From Bog-756 sp963734435 (GTDB taxonomy: Bacteria > Actinomycetota > Acidimicrobiia > Acidimicrobiales > RAAP-2): a stretch of 64,000 nucleotides of DNA. A program made the translations under genes and the position numbers. This document shows positions 1-9,410 of this stretch, one piece after another. How positions within the stretch are numbered: the stretch's first letter is position 1; each line of letters starts with the position of its first letter. The DNA is taken from assembly GCA_963734435.1 (NCBI GenBank), contig CAVTHA010000015.1, positions 186,001 through 250,000 of the forward strand, read 5' to 3'. The notes beneath the pieces are model-generated. The model saw only the letters and a program-made list of their open reading frames with translations. It did not search any database and was not told the DNA's origin.

Positions 1-24
1 GACGACGGGACTGAGCTCGGCCAT
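1..24 (-). CDS. Partial CDS, N-terminus of a divergent gene
   Basis: An ATG at 24 on the minus strand opens eight codons (MAELSPVV) that run off the left edge. It is preceded at 29-35 by a strong Shine-Dalgarno (AAGGGAGG read on the minus strand) about four bases upstream. The only intergenic space, 25-72, is shared with the divergent PadR regulator, an arrangement in which PadR proteins often control the neighbour. Nothing about function can be told from eight residues. Confidence 0.45.
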
Positions 25-72
25 CTAACCTCCCTTGGGGAATATCGTCAGTCTGTAACCTTCCAGAAGGGA

Positions 73-618
73 ATGTCAAGGGTGGTCGAGCTCAACGCCA
101 CGCAGGGTTCGCTCCTCGGGTTCCTCTACGACGACCCGAAGACTGGCTGGGACCTCGTTCGGGAGATCGAGGCCGGGCTCGGGCGGTTCTGGAACGTCAC
201 CGCCAGCCACGTCTATCGCGAGCTGCGCCAGCTCGAGGAGGCCGGCCTGGTCACCTCCGGGCCGCCGGGCGCCCGCGACCGCCGTCCCTTCGCCATCACC
301 CCGGCCGGCCGGCGCGCCTTCAAGCGATGGATCGGGGAGCCCCCGGGCCCGGAGCAGATCCGCTTCCCGCTACTGGTCAAGCTGTGGTTCGCCCGTCATG
401 TCGATGCCGACCGGCTGGAGGAGTTCTTCGAGGTCGCGGCCAAGGACCACGAGGAGCGTCTCTCCTTCTACCGGGACGTCGAACGATCATTGGACGAGGG
501 CGACGACCGCACCACCGTGGTGCGATTCGGCCTGGCCTACGAGCGGGCCGTTCTCGAATGGCTGGACCGCACAGCTGGCCGCCGGAGCGTCCCCCGCAAT
601 CGCCGGCGACGGCCGTAG
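73..618 (+). CDS. PadR-family transcriptional regulator
   Basis: A 181-residue protein with an N-terminal winged helix (residues about 8-85: a helix-turn-helix, then YRELRQLEEAGLV and the ITPAGRRAF wing) and a C-terminal helical region (about 95-165) typical of PadR dimerisation domains. PadR proteins bind promoter palindromes and respond to small molecules, often aromatic acids or drugs. The ATG follows AGAAGGGA. A small inverted repeat (CCTTC-CA-GAAGG, 59-70) overlaps the ribosome-binding region and could be an autoregulatory site. It is divergent from a gene leaving the window and convergent with the nickel transporter. The ligand is unknown. Confidence 0.85.
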   Translation: MSRVVELNATQGSLLGFLYDDPKTGWDLVREIEAGLGRFWNVTASHVYRELRQLEEAGLVTSGPPGARDRRPFAITPAGRRAFKRWIGEPPGPEQIRFPLLVKLWFARHVDADRLEEFFEVAAKDHEERLSFYRDVERSLDEGDDRTTVVRFGLAYERAVLEWLDRTAGRRSVPRNRRRRP

Positions 619-631
619 GCCGTGGGCGCCG

Positions 632-1756
632 CTAGTGGTCGGCGCCTGCTTGGGCGTAGGCCCGCGCCGCCTGGTCCTCCCACTTCCGCTCGATGTCCCC
701 GAAATGCCAGACGGCCAGGGCGACCACCCAGGTGACCACGAACACCCCGGCAATCACCAGCCCGGCGCGGTTCATGTCGAAGCCCTGGAGGAAGCGCCAG
801 AACCCACCGCTGAGGCCGGACTCCTTGGCCAGCAACCCGAGGATCTCGATGGTCCCGATGAACAAGGCAACGAACACGGAGAGCCCGGTGATGGTCAGGT
901 TGTAGTAGAGCTTGCGGACCGGCCGGGCGAACGCCCAACCGTAGGCGAAGTTCATGAAACAGCCGTCGATGGTGTCGAAGAGGCACATGCCTGCCGCGAA
1001 CAGCACCGGCAGCGACAGCACGGCGTAGAAGGGCAGGCCCCCGACCGCGGCCGTCCCGGCCAGCACCAACAGCGCCACCTCGGAAGCCGTGTCGAACCCC
1101 AGACCGAACAACAGTCCGACCCAGTACATCTTGGCCGGGTCGTCGATACGCCGGGCGTATCCTCCGAGCAGGCGGTTCATCAGTCCGCGACTGTCGAGTT
1201 GTCGCTCCAGCTCGGTCTCGTCGTACCGTCCCTGGCGCATCTCCCGGGTGACCTTGACGATCGACATCAGGACGATGAGGTTCAAGAGGGCGATGAGGTA
1301 CAGGAAGGTCCCCGAGACGGATGTTCCGACGATGTTGGTCCACTGGTGCCATCCGGAGGAGGCGTTCCTCACCGCGCCGTCGACGGCCCGGAGCCCGAAG
1401 TTGAGGACGACGGCGAGGAGGAGAACGACCGTCGAGTGGCCGAGCGAGAAGAAGTACCCGACGCTGAGCGGTCGCTCGCCGCTGTGGATGAGCTTGCGGG
1501 TGGTGTTGTCGATGGCGGCGATGTGGTCGGCGTCGAAGGCGTGGCGCATCCCGAGCGTGTAGGCGAGGACACCGGTCCCGAGACCGAAGACCTCGCCTCT
1601 GGCCACGTGGTAATGCCCGCCCGCCGCCGCCAGCAGGGCCCAACCGGAGACGTTGAGGGCGACCACGGTGACGGTCATCCCGCCGACCCGCAACCATTCG
1701 CGGGAGGTCAGGAGGTGGCGGATGGTGGCGATGCGACCTGGTGGATCCTGCAGCAC
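632..1756 (-). CDS. Nickel/cobalt transporter, NiCoT (HoxN/NixA) family
   Basis: A 374-residue integral membrane protein with about eight hydrophobic segments. It carries the NiCoT signature HAFDADH (residues about 72-78, the HX4DH metal motif of the second membrane helix) and the second family motif GLGFDTASE in the middle of the protein. The family imports Ni2+ and/or Co2+ across the cytoplasmic membrane for metalloenzymes such as urease, hydrogenase or B12-dependent enzymes; none of these is visible here, so the metal and client are open. The GTG at 1756 is preferred because GGAGAG lies a few bases upstream; a TTG 23 codons further upstream is possible. It lies downstream of the LLM oxidoreductase on the same strand. 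Confidence 0.9.
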   Translation of the reverse strand: MLQDPPGRIATIRHLLTSREWLRVGGMTVTVVALNVSGWALLAAAGGHYHVARGEVFGLGTGVLAYTLGMRHAFDADHIAAIDNTTRKLIHSGERPLSVGYFFSLGHSTVVLLLAVVLNFGLRAVDGAVRNASSGWHQWTNIVGTSVSGTFLYLIALLNLIVLMSIVKVTREMRQGRYDETELERQLDSRGLMNRLLGGYARRIDDPAKMYWVGLLFGLGFDTASEVALLVLAGTAAVGGLPFYAVLSLPVLFAAGMCLFDTIDGCFMNFAYGWAFARPVRKLYYNLTITGLSVFVALFIGTIEILGLLAKESGLSGGFWRFLQGFDMNRAGLVIAGVFVVTWVVALAVWHFGDIERKWEDQAARAYAQAGADH

Positions 1757-1870
1757 GTTCGCTCTCCGTAGCCCGGCGGCCTGTCCGACAAGTGCCACCG
1801 TAGGGCAACTGCGAACCACTTGCAAGAGGGGCGGATACCCTGGTCAGAGCCCGCCTGGTTCGGCGGTTCG

Positions 1871-2818
1871 TCAGGTCCCGGCCAGGGCCGACACCACCGG
1901 TCCCAAGGCCTCCCAACTGTCGGACTCGATCGACCAGTAGGAGATGCCGTACTCCTCGCGCCGCCACCGGAGCTCTTCGGTCATCTGGTCGAGCGTCCCG
2001 AGCAGGGCGAGCGGGATGTGGAGCGCTTCGTCGGGTCGGATGCCGAAATGGGGAGCCATGGCCTCGGCCACTCCGGCGGCATCCTCAGTCACCATCACGA
2101 AGCCGATGAGCGCGTTGAGCTCGAGCTCGTCGAACCGCTCCCCGGCCGCTTCCTTCACCCAGGCGATCTTCTCGCGGGTCCGCTCCGGGGTGGCGTTGGG
2201 CGCGGTCTCAGCGCCTCCGGTACCGGCGGCCAGGTTGACGTTGATGCTCACGATGTCTGCATGGCGACCGGCGAACGAGAGCACGCGCCTCCCGCCGCCG
2301 CCGATGATCAGCGGCGGACCGGGCTTCTGGACGGGCCGGGGCAGGAGGATGTGCTCTCGCACTCTGTAGTAGCTCCCGGAGAACGAGAACGGCCCCTCGG
2401 TGCGAAGCAGACCTTGAAGCACCTGGACAGCCTCTTCGAATCGTTCGACCCGTAGCTTGGGCTCGTCGTAGTTGATGCCGGTCTCTTGGTAGTCCGTGCG
2501 CATCCATCCGGCGCCGAGGCTGAGCTCGAAGCGTCCTCCGCTGAGCACGTCGAGGGTAGCCGCCTCCTTGGCCAGTACGCATGGGTGGCGGTAGTCGTTG
2601 CCGAAGACCAGGGCGCCGATCCGTAACGCCGTGGTGGCTCCGGCCGCCGCCGCCAGGGCGGGCACCGGGGCCAGCTGGTTGCCGAAATGGTCGGGCATCA
2701 GCAGGGCGGAGTAGCCGAGGTCTTCGGCCCGGCGGGCCTGTTCGGCCCAGGCCGACGCCGTCCCGGCTGCGGTCGTGCTCAATTGCGCGGCGAAGCGGAA
2801 CTTTCGATCGTGTGCCAT
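1871..2818 (-). CDS. LLM class (luciferase-like) F420-dependent oxidoreductase
   Basis: A 315-residue TIM-barrel protein of the bacterial luciferase-like superfamily. Visible landmarks are RRAEDLGYSALLMPDHF near the N-terminus, LSGGRFELSLGAGW (about 100-115), and PPLIIGGGGRRVL (about 170-182) forming the cofactor phosphate-binding region. The sequence style matches the actinobacterial F420-type subfamily rather than FMN-dependent monooxygenases, but the cofactor assignment is by family only. Such enzymes catalyse hydride transfer to varied substrates; the substrate here is unknown. It lies 31 bases downstream of the SpoIIE phosphatase on the same strand and may be co-transcribed with it. Confidence 0.85.
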   Translation of the reverse strand: MAHDRKFRFAAQLSTTAAGTASAWAEQARRAEDLGYSALLMPDHFGNQLAPVPALAAAAGATTALRIGALVFGNDYRHPCVLAKEAATLDVLSGGRFELSLGAGWMRTDYQETGINYDEPKLRVERFEEAVQVLQGLLRTEGPFSFSGSYYRVREHILLPRPVQKPGPPLIIGGGGRRVLSFAGRHADIVSINVNLAAGTGGAETAPNATPERTREKIAWVKEAAGERFDELELNALIGFVMVTEDAAGVAEAMAPHFGIRPDEALHIPLALLGTLDQMTEELRWRREEYGISYWSIESDSWEALGPVVSALAGT

Positions 2819-2849
2819 GCCCCATCGTGCCTCATGCCGGGGCAGAGGG

Positions 2850-5178
2850 TCAGCGGCCCGGGCCGAGCCAGCGAAGGGCGAGGAGGGCGACGTCGTCGCT
2901 CCGCTGGGGCGGCAGCATGGCCACGATCCGCTCGCAGACCGCTGCCGGGCTCATCTCCTCGCGCTCGCACACCTTCATCAAGGTCTGCATCCCTTCTTCG
3001 ATGCCCACCTCCCGCTCGTCGATCACCCCGTCGGTGTACAGCACGAGGAGATCACCTGGTTCGAGGCGCACGTGGACGTTGGCGGCCCCGGCTCCATTGC
3101 TGCCGAGGGGCGCGCCGGGGGGGACCGGCACATAGCGGGCCGAGGTCCTCTGCACGAGCAGAGGCGGGTAGTGCCCCGCCGAGGCCAGGACCACGTCGCC
3201 GGACTCCGGGTACAGGAGACCGAACAGCCCGGTGGCGATGCGGTCGAACCCGAGCAGCTCCCAGCTGTCATGGAGGCCGGTGACCAGGGCGGCCGGGCTG
3301 TCCACCTGGCCGGCCAAGGTGCGCGCCGCGCTGCGGAGGTGGCCCATCAGGGCTGCGGCCTCTCGATCGTGGCCGGCCACGTCCCCGACCATGAAGCCGA
3401 CCGCATCACCGGCCAGCTCGGCCAGGTCGAAGAAGTCACCGCCGACCTCTAGTCCGCGGGTGGCCGGCAGGTACACGGAGCGGACCTCCAACCCTTCGAC
3501 CTCGGGGAGGTGCTGGGGGAGCAGGCTCTGTTGCAGGATGTGAGACGTGTGGAGGGTGTGCTCGTAGCGACGGGCATTGTCGATGACTGCGGCCACGTTC
3601 TCGGCCAACTGCTCGGCGAAGGTCACGTCCTTGCCGCCGAACGACCGGGTGGTCGACACCAGGGTGAGCGCGCCGAGTACCTCGGACTCGCCGTTGAGCG
3701 GCACGGAGACGTAGGAACGGAAGCCAAGCTCCTTGACCAGGGCCAAGTGCTGCTCGTCCCGAGTGGTCTCGTTGAGGAATTCGTCAGTCATGAGATCCGA
3801 CCATCGCGTCTGCCCGGTTCTGATGACGGTCATGGCCGGGTGGTTGCCATCGGAGTGCGGCGGGTACTCCGAGCCCAGCCGGTCGACGAGTGGCTGTAGG
3901 GCCTCATGGCGATGGCGGGCCACCATCCGCCGGAGGTTCCCGTCTTCGCCGATCACATCGACCAGGCAGATCTCGCCCATGACGGGCAGAGCCATGTCTG
4001 CCAACCGGTTCAAGGTATCGGTGAAGTCGGATCCCTCGGCGATGGCCCGACCGGCATGGACGAAGAACTGGCTGATCTCGGTCAGTGCCAACTGCTCGAC
4101 CTGCAGCCTGGCCCGGTCCAGGGCCTGGGCCGCTTGCTCGGTGACGGCGCGGAGGAAGTCCCGTTCGTCTTCCGCGAACTCGTGAGGGGTCTGGTAGGCG
4201 ACCATGGTGAGGCCTACGCACTCGTCCTGGACCAACATCGGGAGCGCGGCCCAGCTCACCCGAACCCCGTGACTCTCGTCCAGCATCCATGTGCTCTCCC
4301 GATCACTGACGAAGAGCGTGCGCTTCTCGGCTACGGCTTCGGCCAGCTTGACGAACCGGTCGAACGGCATGCGCGAATGGGGCTCGACCAACGGGAGACC
4401 TTCGGGTGTGGGGACCAGCTCGAGGTGGTCCCCGCTGACCAGCCAGACGTTGCTCCAGGCGATGGCATGGCCATGGGCGTCGGTGCTGAGCGATGCAGTG
4501 AGGGCTCCCGCCACCTCCTCGATGGTGGTGGCGGCGTGGAGCCGTGAGGTGATCCACTGGAGTCGGGCGAGATGGTCCGCGTCGCGTTCGGCCTTCGTAC
4601 GGGCCTCGCGCTCGTGCTCGAAAGCACGGACCCGTTCCATGGCGCCGGCCAGCTTCTCGGCCAGCCGCTCCAGCAGCTCGACATCGAGGCTGGTGAAGTC
4701 GTTCCGCTTGCGGCTCCCGGCATAGAGCACGCCCAAGAGTTGGTCATCGAAGAGGATGGGGACCGCGGTCTATCGAGCGCAGCCCGCTGTCCCGCAGGAC
4801 CGGCGAGACGACCTCGATGGCGTCGAGGTCGTCGAAGATGGTGGGCTGGCGCGTCGCCATGAGCTGTCCGGCCATGCCCTGGCCGGCACCGATACCCAGA
4901 TCGAAGGTGCTCTCTTCGGTCAGGCCGGACGCCGCCCGGGCGACCAGCTCGTCGCCGGCGTCATTGGCCAGCAGTACGGCCACCGCGTCGGCCCCGGTGG
5001 CCCGCCTCATGGTGGCGAGAGAGGTGCGGAACAGGCCGTCGAGCGCTCCGTCGGTCCGGGCGGTCGAGGCCGACCGGGCCAGGTCCCGCCACCAACGGCC
5101 GCCCATCTCCCCGGCGATGCGGGCGGCGCGTTCGGCGGCGACCAAGCGCTCGACTTCGCGTTTCCCTCGCCTTGTCAT
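2850..5178 (-). CDS. GAF-domain SpoIIE/PP2C phosphatase, interrupted by a single-base frameshift
   Basis: About 775 residues when joined. The first 140 residues (5178 to about 4771) are the first part of a GAF domain and end in VLRDSGLRSI; the same domain resumes in another frame with AVPILFDDQLLGVLYAG. One extra base at about 4770 restores the frame. A second and third GAF-like region follow, then a C-terminal SpoIIE-type PP2C phosphatase with its metal and active-site motifs VGGDFFD, VGDVAGHD, SAGHYPP, YTDGV and DDVALL. Such proteins sense small ligands or redox state and dephosphorylate STAS anti-anti-sigma factors, releasing SigB-type sigma factors. Candidate substrates are the STAS proteins at 32.3 and 38.0 kb; this link is inferred. 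The indel is more likely a sequence error than inactivation. Confidence 0.82.
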
Positions 5179-5319
5179 CGCACCTCACGAGCCTGCCCCA
5201 GCGGCAACGTCAGGACCGGCCACGAGCCGGTCCCTTCCCCAGCCTCCCACACGGAGCCGGGCGCCCGACAGGGTCGGCGGCCTGGGGCTTTCGAAGGGGC
5301 AGCCGGATATGGTGAGGGC

Positions 5320-6331
5320 GTGGCCGGCAAGGACGTTCGGGTGTTGGAAGTCTCGGGGCGAGCCGTCGAGATCTCGAGCCCGGAGAAGGTCTACTTCCCG
5401 GCCATCAGTGCCACGAAGAGCGATCTGGTCCAGTACTACCTGGACATCGCCGACGCCCTCGACGTGTCGGCGTCCCACCGTCCGGCCCTGCTCGAGCGCT
5501 ACCCCGGCGGGGCCGGCGGTAAGTCGTTCTTCCAAAAGCGTGTGCCCAAGGGTGCGCCCGACTGGCTCCAGACCACAGTGGTCAGCACTCCGAACGGCAC
5601 CACCTCCAATGCCCTGGTGGTGGCCGACACCGCGCATGTCCTGTGGGCGGTGAATCTGGGCTGTCTCGGCCTGCATCTGTGGCCGTTCCGGGCCGACGAC
5701 CCGGCCCACGCCGACGAACTGCGCATCGACCTCGACCCCCAACCTGGCACCTCGTTCGACGAGGTGCGGCTGGCTGCCGCCGAGGTTCGTTCCCTGCTCG
5801 GCGAGCTGGGCATGGCCGGCTATCCGAAGACGACCGGGAGTCGCGGCATGCATGTGTACGTTCGGCTCGAGCCCCGGTGGGACAGCTTCGAGGTGCGTGC
5901 CGGCGCGGTGGCCCTGGCCCGGGAGCTCGAGCGCCGCCGCCCCGACCTGATCACGGCCAACTGGTGGAAGGAGGAACGAGGCGAGCGGGTCTTCGTCGAC
6001 TTCAATCAGAACGCCCCGCACAAGACGGTGTTCGGTGCCTGGTTCGCGCGGTCCGAGGGTAGGGGGTCAGGTCTCGACCCCGCTGCACTGGGACGAGGTC
6101 GACTCGGTGGATCCGGAGGCCCTCACCATCCGCACCGTTCCGGACCTCGTCCACCGGAGGGGTGATCCGTGGTCCGGCATCGCCGACGACCCGCAGTCCC
6201 TGCAGCCGCTGTTGGACCTGGCCGCGGCAGGACCGGGCTGCCGGGCTGCAGGACGCGCCCTGGCCCCCCGAGTACCCCAAGCAACCCGACGAGCCGACCC
6301 GCGTCGCCCGAGCCGCGCCAAGCGGGAGTGA
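5320..6331 (+). CDS. LigD-type primase-polymerase (AEP/PolDom), with three frameshifts
   Basis: An archaeo-eukaryotic primase-type polymerase domain, as in LigD and the stand-alone mycobacterial PolD proteins, about 336 residues after frame repair. Seen are VEISSPEKVYFP, GKSFFQKRVP, the metal-binding RIDLDPQPGTSF (D-x-D), TTGSRGMHVYV and VFVDFNQNAPHKTV. The C-terminus needs three corrections: an extra base at about 6052, an extra G at about 6230, and a missing C in the run at 6307-6309. After these it reads through PWPPEYPKQPDEPTR to the family-like end PSRAKRE. The start is GTG at 5320. It overlaps the next gene by four bases (GTGA). The family extends primers or fills gaps with ribonucleotides or deoxynucleotides during end joining or excision repair. 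Confidence 0.85.
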
Positions 6332-7355
6332 GCGTGGACGCCGGCCCAGTCGCCGCTCTGCGCCGCATTGCCTATCTGCTCGAGCAGGACGGCGCGGAGT
6401 CGTACAAGGTGCGGGCGTTCCGCAACGCCGCCATCGCCATCGGTGATCAGCGCCCCGAAGACCTGGTCGGGATGACCGCCGCCCGCCTCCAGGACATCCC
6501 GCACGTCGGCAAGACCAGCGCCCAGGTGGTCGCCGAGGCTGCCCAGGGGAGAGTGCCCGCCTACCTGGCAGGCCCTCGAGTCGGTGGACAGGCCCCGGCC
6601 GACACCGGCGGCCGCCGAACTGCGCCGCCGGTTGCAGGGCGACTGCCACAGCCACTCCGACTGGTCGGACGGCGGGAGCCCCATCCGGGAGATGGCCGAG
6701 GCGGCCAAGGAGCTCGGGCACCGGTACTGGGCGCTCACCGACCACAGCCCGAGGCTGACCGTCGCCCATGGGCTCGACGCCACCCGGCTGCGCCAGCAGC
6801 TCGAGGTGGTGGCGGAGCTGAATGCCGAACTGGCGCCGTTCCGAATCCTCACCGGGATCGAGGTGGACATCTTGGAGGACGGGTCGCTGGACCAGGACGA
6901 GGCGTTGCTCGCCCAGCTCGACGTGGTGGTGGCGAGCGTCCACTCCAAGCTGCGGATGGACAGCCGATCGATGACCGACCGCATGCTGCGGGCGGTGGCC
7001 AGCCCGCACACCGACATCCTCGGGCACTGCACCGGGCGAATCCTGGTCGGTCGGGGCCGTCCGCAGTCCACCTTCGATGTCCAGGCGGTGTTTTCGGCGT
7101 GCGCGGAGACAGGCACCGCCGTCGAGATCAACTCGCGCCCCGAGCGCCTCGACCCGCCCGAGGAGCTGCTGGCCCTGGCGCTCTCGCCTCGACTGCCCTC
7201 TGGTCATAGATACCGATGCCCATGCGCCGGGACAGCTCGAATGGCAACGCAACGGATGCGAGCAGGCGGTCAGGGCGGGCGTACCGGTCGAGCGGGTCAT
7301 GAACGCCCGTCCGGTGGACGAGTTCCTGGACTGGACGTCCGGCCACGCCGCGTGA
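6328..7355 (+). CDS. HhH-PHP domain protein (PolX-like without the polymerase core), two frameshifts
   Basis: About 341 residues after repair. The N-terminal 85 residues form an 8-kDa/helix-hairpin-helix region (RRIAYLLEQDGAESYKVRAF, then DIPHVGKTSAQVV). A PHP phosphoesterase domain follows, with metal ligands seen as DCHSHSDWSDG, ALTDHS, GIEVDI, ASVHSK, DILGHCTGR, EINSRPE and DTDAHAPGQL. This is the layout of bacterial PolX minus the nucleotidyltransferase domain, so a 3' exonuclease or phosphoesterase in repair is inferred. Frame breaks are an extra G at about 6568 and an extra T at about 7184. The GTG start overlaps the upstream stop (GTGA), and its own stop overlaps the ligase start the same way, which indicates translational coupling of three genes. 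Confidence 0.82.
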
Positions 7356-8452
7356 GCGACGATCATCCGGGTACCATCTCCGCGGTGTCGCTCCCGGTCG
7401 TCCCCCCGGTGTCCCCCATGCTGGCCAAGCTGGCCCGGGAGCTCCCCGTGGCGGACGGTCTCTTCTACGAGCCCAAATGGGACGGGTTTCGTTGCATCGT
7501 GTTCCGCGACGGTGACGACGTCGTCCTCGGCAGCCGTAACGAGAAGCCACTCACCCGGTACTTCCCCGAGCTGGTCGCCTCGCTGGCCACCCAGCTGCCC
7601 GAACGCTGTGTCGTGGACGGCGAGATCGTCATCGCCGGTCCCGGCGGACTCGACTTCGACGCCCTGTCGCAGCGGATCCATCCGGCCGCCTCCCGAGTCC
7701 GGCTGCTGGCCGAGTCGACCCCGTCTTCCTTCGTGGCCTTCGACCTGCTGGCCCTGGGCGACGACGACCTGCAGCCCGAGCCCTACTCCAAGCGACGAGG
7801 CGCGCTCGAAAAGGCGCTGAAGCGGGCCAAGGCGCCGATCCACTTGACGCCGGTGACCACCAGCCCGGCGACGGCCCAGGACTGGTTCTCGCGGTTCGAG
7901 GGGGCCGGGCTGGACGGAGTGGTGGTCAAAGCGGGCGATCTGCCCTACCAACCGGCCAAGCGGGTCATGCTCAAGGTGAAGCACGATCGCACGGCCGATT
8001 GTGTCGTCGGGGGGTTCCGGTGGCACAAGGACGGGGGCGTGGTGGGATCCCTCCTCCTCGGGCTCTTCGACGACGAGGGCGTACTCCACCACGTCGGGGT
8101 GGCCTCCGGGTTCAGCGCCGCCCGCCGGGCCGAGTTCGTCGAGACGCTCGATCCCTACCGGAGCGGGTCGACCGCGGGCCATCCGTGGTTGGCCGCCGAG
8201 CACGTCGACGGGCGCATTCCCGGTGGCCAGAGTCGCTGGAACGCAGGCAAGGACCTCAGCTGGGAGCCACTGCGGCCCGAGCTGGTGGCCGAGGTGGGCT
8301 ACGACCATCTCCAGGGGGACAGGTTCCGCCACGCCACCTCGTTCATCCGTTGGAGGCCCGACCGAGCTCCGGAGACGTGTACTTACGCCCAGCTGGACAG
8401 CCCGGTCCCGACCGAGCTCGAGGAGGTCTTCGGCACCCTGTCGAGCGCCTGA
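7352..8452 (+). CDS. ligC: ATP-dependent DNA ligase, LigC type
   Basis: A 366-residue ligase consisting of an adenylation domain plus an OB fold. The nucleotidyl-lysine motif is EPKWDGFR (Lys about 42), followed by SRNEKPLTRYFPEL, VDGEIVI, FVAFDLLAL, DGVVVKAGDLPYQP and MLKVKHDRTADCVV, the ordered motifs I to V of the superfamily. Length and lack of extra domains match mycobacterial LigC rather than LigD or LigB. The enzyme seals nicks with ATP, usually in back-up end-joining or excision repair. It is the third gene of the Pol-PHP-ligase cassette and starts at GTG 7352 in a GTGA overlap. In M. tuberculosis a PolD-type gene also neighbours ligC, which supports the assignment. Confidence 0.88.
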   Translation: MSDDHPGTISAVSLPVVPPVSPMLAKLARELPVADGLFYEPKWDGFRCIVFRDGDDVVLGSRNEKPLTRYFPELVASLATQLPERCVVDGEIVIAGPGGLDFDALSQRIHPAASRVRLLAESTPSSFVAFDLLALGDDDLQPEPYSKRRGALEKALKRAKAPIHLTPVTTSPATAQDWFSRFEGAGLDGVVVKAGDLPYQPAKRVMLKVKHDRTADCVVGGFRWHKDGGVVGSLLLGLFDDEGVLHHVGVASGFSAARRAEFVETLDPYRSGSTAGHPWLAAEHVDGRIPGGQSRWNAGKDLSWEPLRPELVAEVGYDHLQGDRFRHATSFIRWRPDRAPETCTYAQLDSPVPTELEEVFGTLSSA

Positions 8453-8453
8453 G

Positions 8454-9338
8454 TCAGCGCCGCGCCAGGGCGGCGGCTCGCTCGGCCAGGGCCGGGTCAC
8501 CGAAGTAGCGACAGATCTCCCCGAAGTCGGCGGTGGGCCCGCGCCACTCGAGCGAAGCCACATCTTGGAGGAGGGTCGGGTCGAGGCGGAGAGTGGCGAG
8601 CACCCGGAACAGCTCGGCCTGGTCCCGCCCGGCCGCCAGGGTGGCGGCCAGACGATCCGTTCCCCGCACCGCCGAGCGCAGCCCGGGGTCCCAGTCGCCG
8701 GCCTGGTCGGGGATCTGTTCCAGAGTGCCGTAGTGGGCCAGCACCGCCGAGGCGGAGCGGCGGCCCCATCCGGCCAAGCCGGGAAAGCCGTCCGCACTGT
8801 CCCCGACCAGCGCCAGCCAGTCCGGGATCGATCGGGGAGCCACGCCGAACTTCTCCCACACCCCGGCCTCGTCGCAGACCGCACCCTTGCGGCGGTCGAA
8901 CTGCACCACCCGGTCGCCCGTCACGCACTGGGCGAGGTCCTTGTCGGGAGTGCAGATGACCACCTGGTCCACGGCAGGGTCCCCGGACGCCACCGCAGCT
9001 GCCGAGGCGAGAGCGTCGTCCGCTTCGAGCTCGACCATGGCCCACAACCCGACCCCGAGGGCCACCATGGCGTCTTCGAGCACATCGAACTGGGAGCGGA
9101 GGTCGGGGTCGATGCCCTCGCCGGTCTTGTACCCGGGCCACAGCTCGTTGCGGAACGACTCGATGACATGGTCGGTGGCCACACCCACGTGGGTGGCACC
9201 ATCGCTCAGCATCCCCACGATGGTCAGGACGACGCCCCGGGCGGCACCGATCGGGGCACCGTCGGCGGCGTGTCGGGGCGGCTGCCCGAAGAAGTGACGG
9301 AAGAGCTCGTAGGTCCCGTCGACCAGGTGGACGCGCAC
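8454..9338 (-). CDS. 5'-3' exonuclease / flap endonuclease-like PIN-H3TH protein
   Basis: A 294-residue protein of the T5-exonuclease/Pol I small-fragment family. The N-terminus MRVHLVDGTYELFRHFF holds the first metal aspartate. VELEADDALASAAAV and CTPDKDLAQCV carry the acidic cluster, and LVGDSADGFPGLAGWGRRSA is the helix-3-turn-helix region. It would cleave 5' flaps or degrade 5' ends in repair or replication. It is convergent with the LigC-type ligase with one base between stops, so the four genes make a compact repair neighbourhood, but it has its own transcription direction. No polymerase domain is attached. Confidence 0.85.
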   Translation of the reverse strand: MRVHLVDGTYELFRHFFGQPPRHAADGAPIGAARGVVLTIVGMLSDGATHVGVATDHVIESFRNELWPGYKTGEGIDPDLRSQFDVLEDAMVALGVGLWAMVELEADDALASAAAVASGDPAVDQVVICTPDKDLAQCVTGDRVVQFDRRKGAVCDEAGVWEKFGVAPRSIPDWLALVGDSADGFPGLAGWGRRSASAVLAHYGTLEQIPDQAGDWDPGLRSAVRGTDRLAATLAAGRDQAELFRVLATLRLDPTLLQDVASLEWRGPTADFGEICRYFGDPALAERAAALARR

Positions 9339-9410
9339 CGGGTCAGTCTGTCAGCTCACCCGAGTGGCGGGCGGGTCGGATCGGACCGAACGGATGCCCG
9401 GCCGCGCCGG

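Noticed and set aside
6584..8452. Apparent PHP-ligase fusion protein
   Set aside because: It arises from a frameshift at about 7184 in the PHP gene; the corrected PHP frame ends at 7355 in a GTGA overlap with the ligase start.
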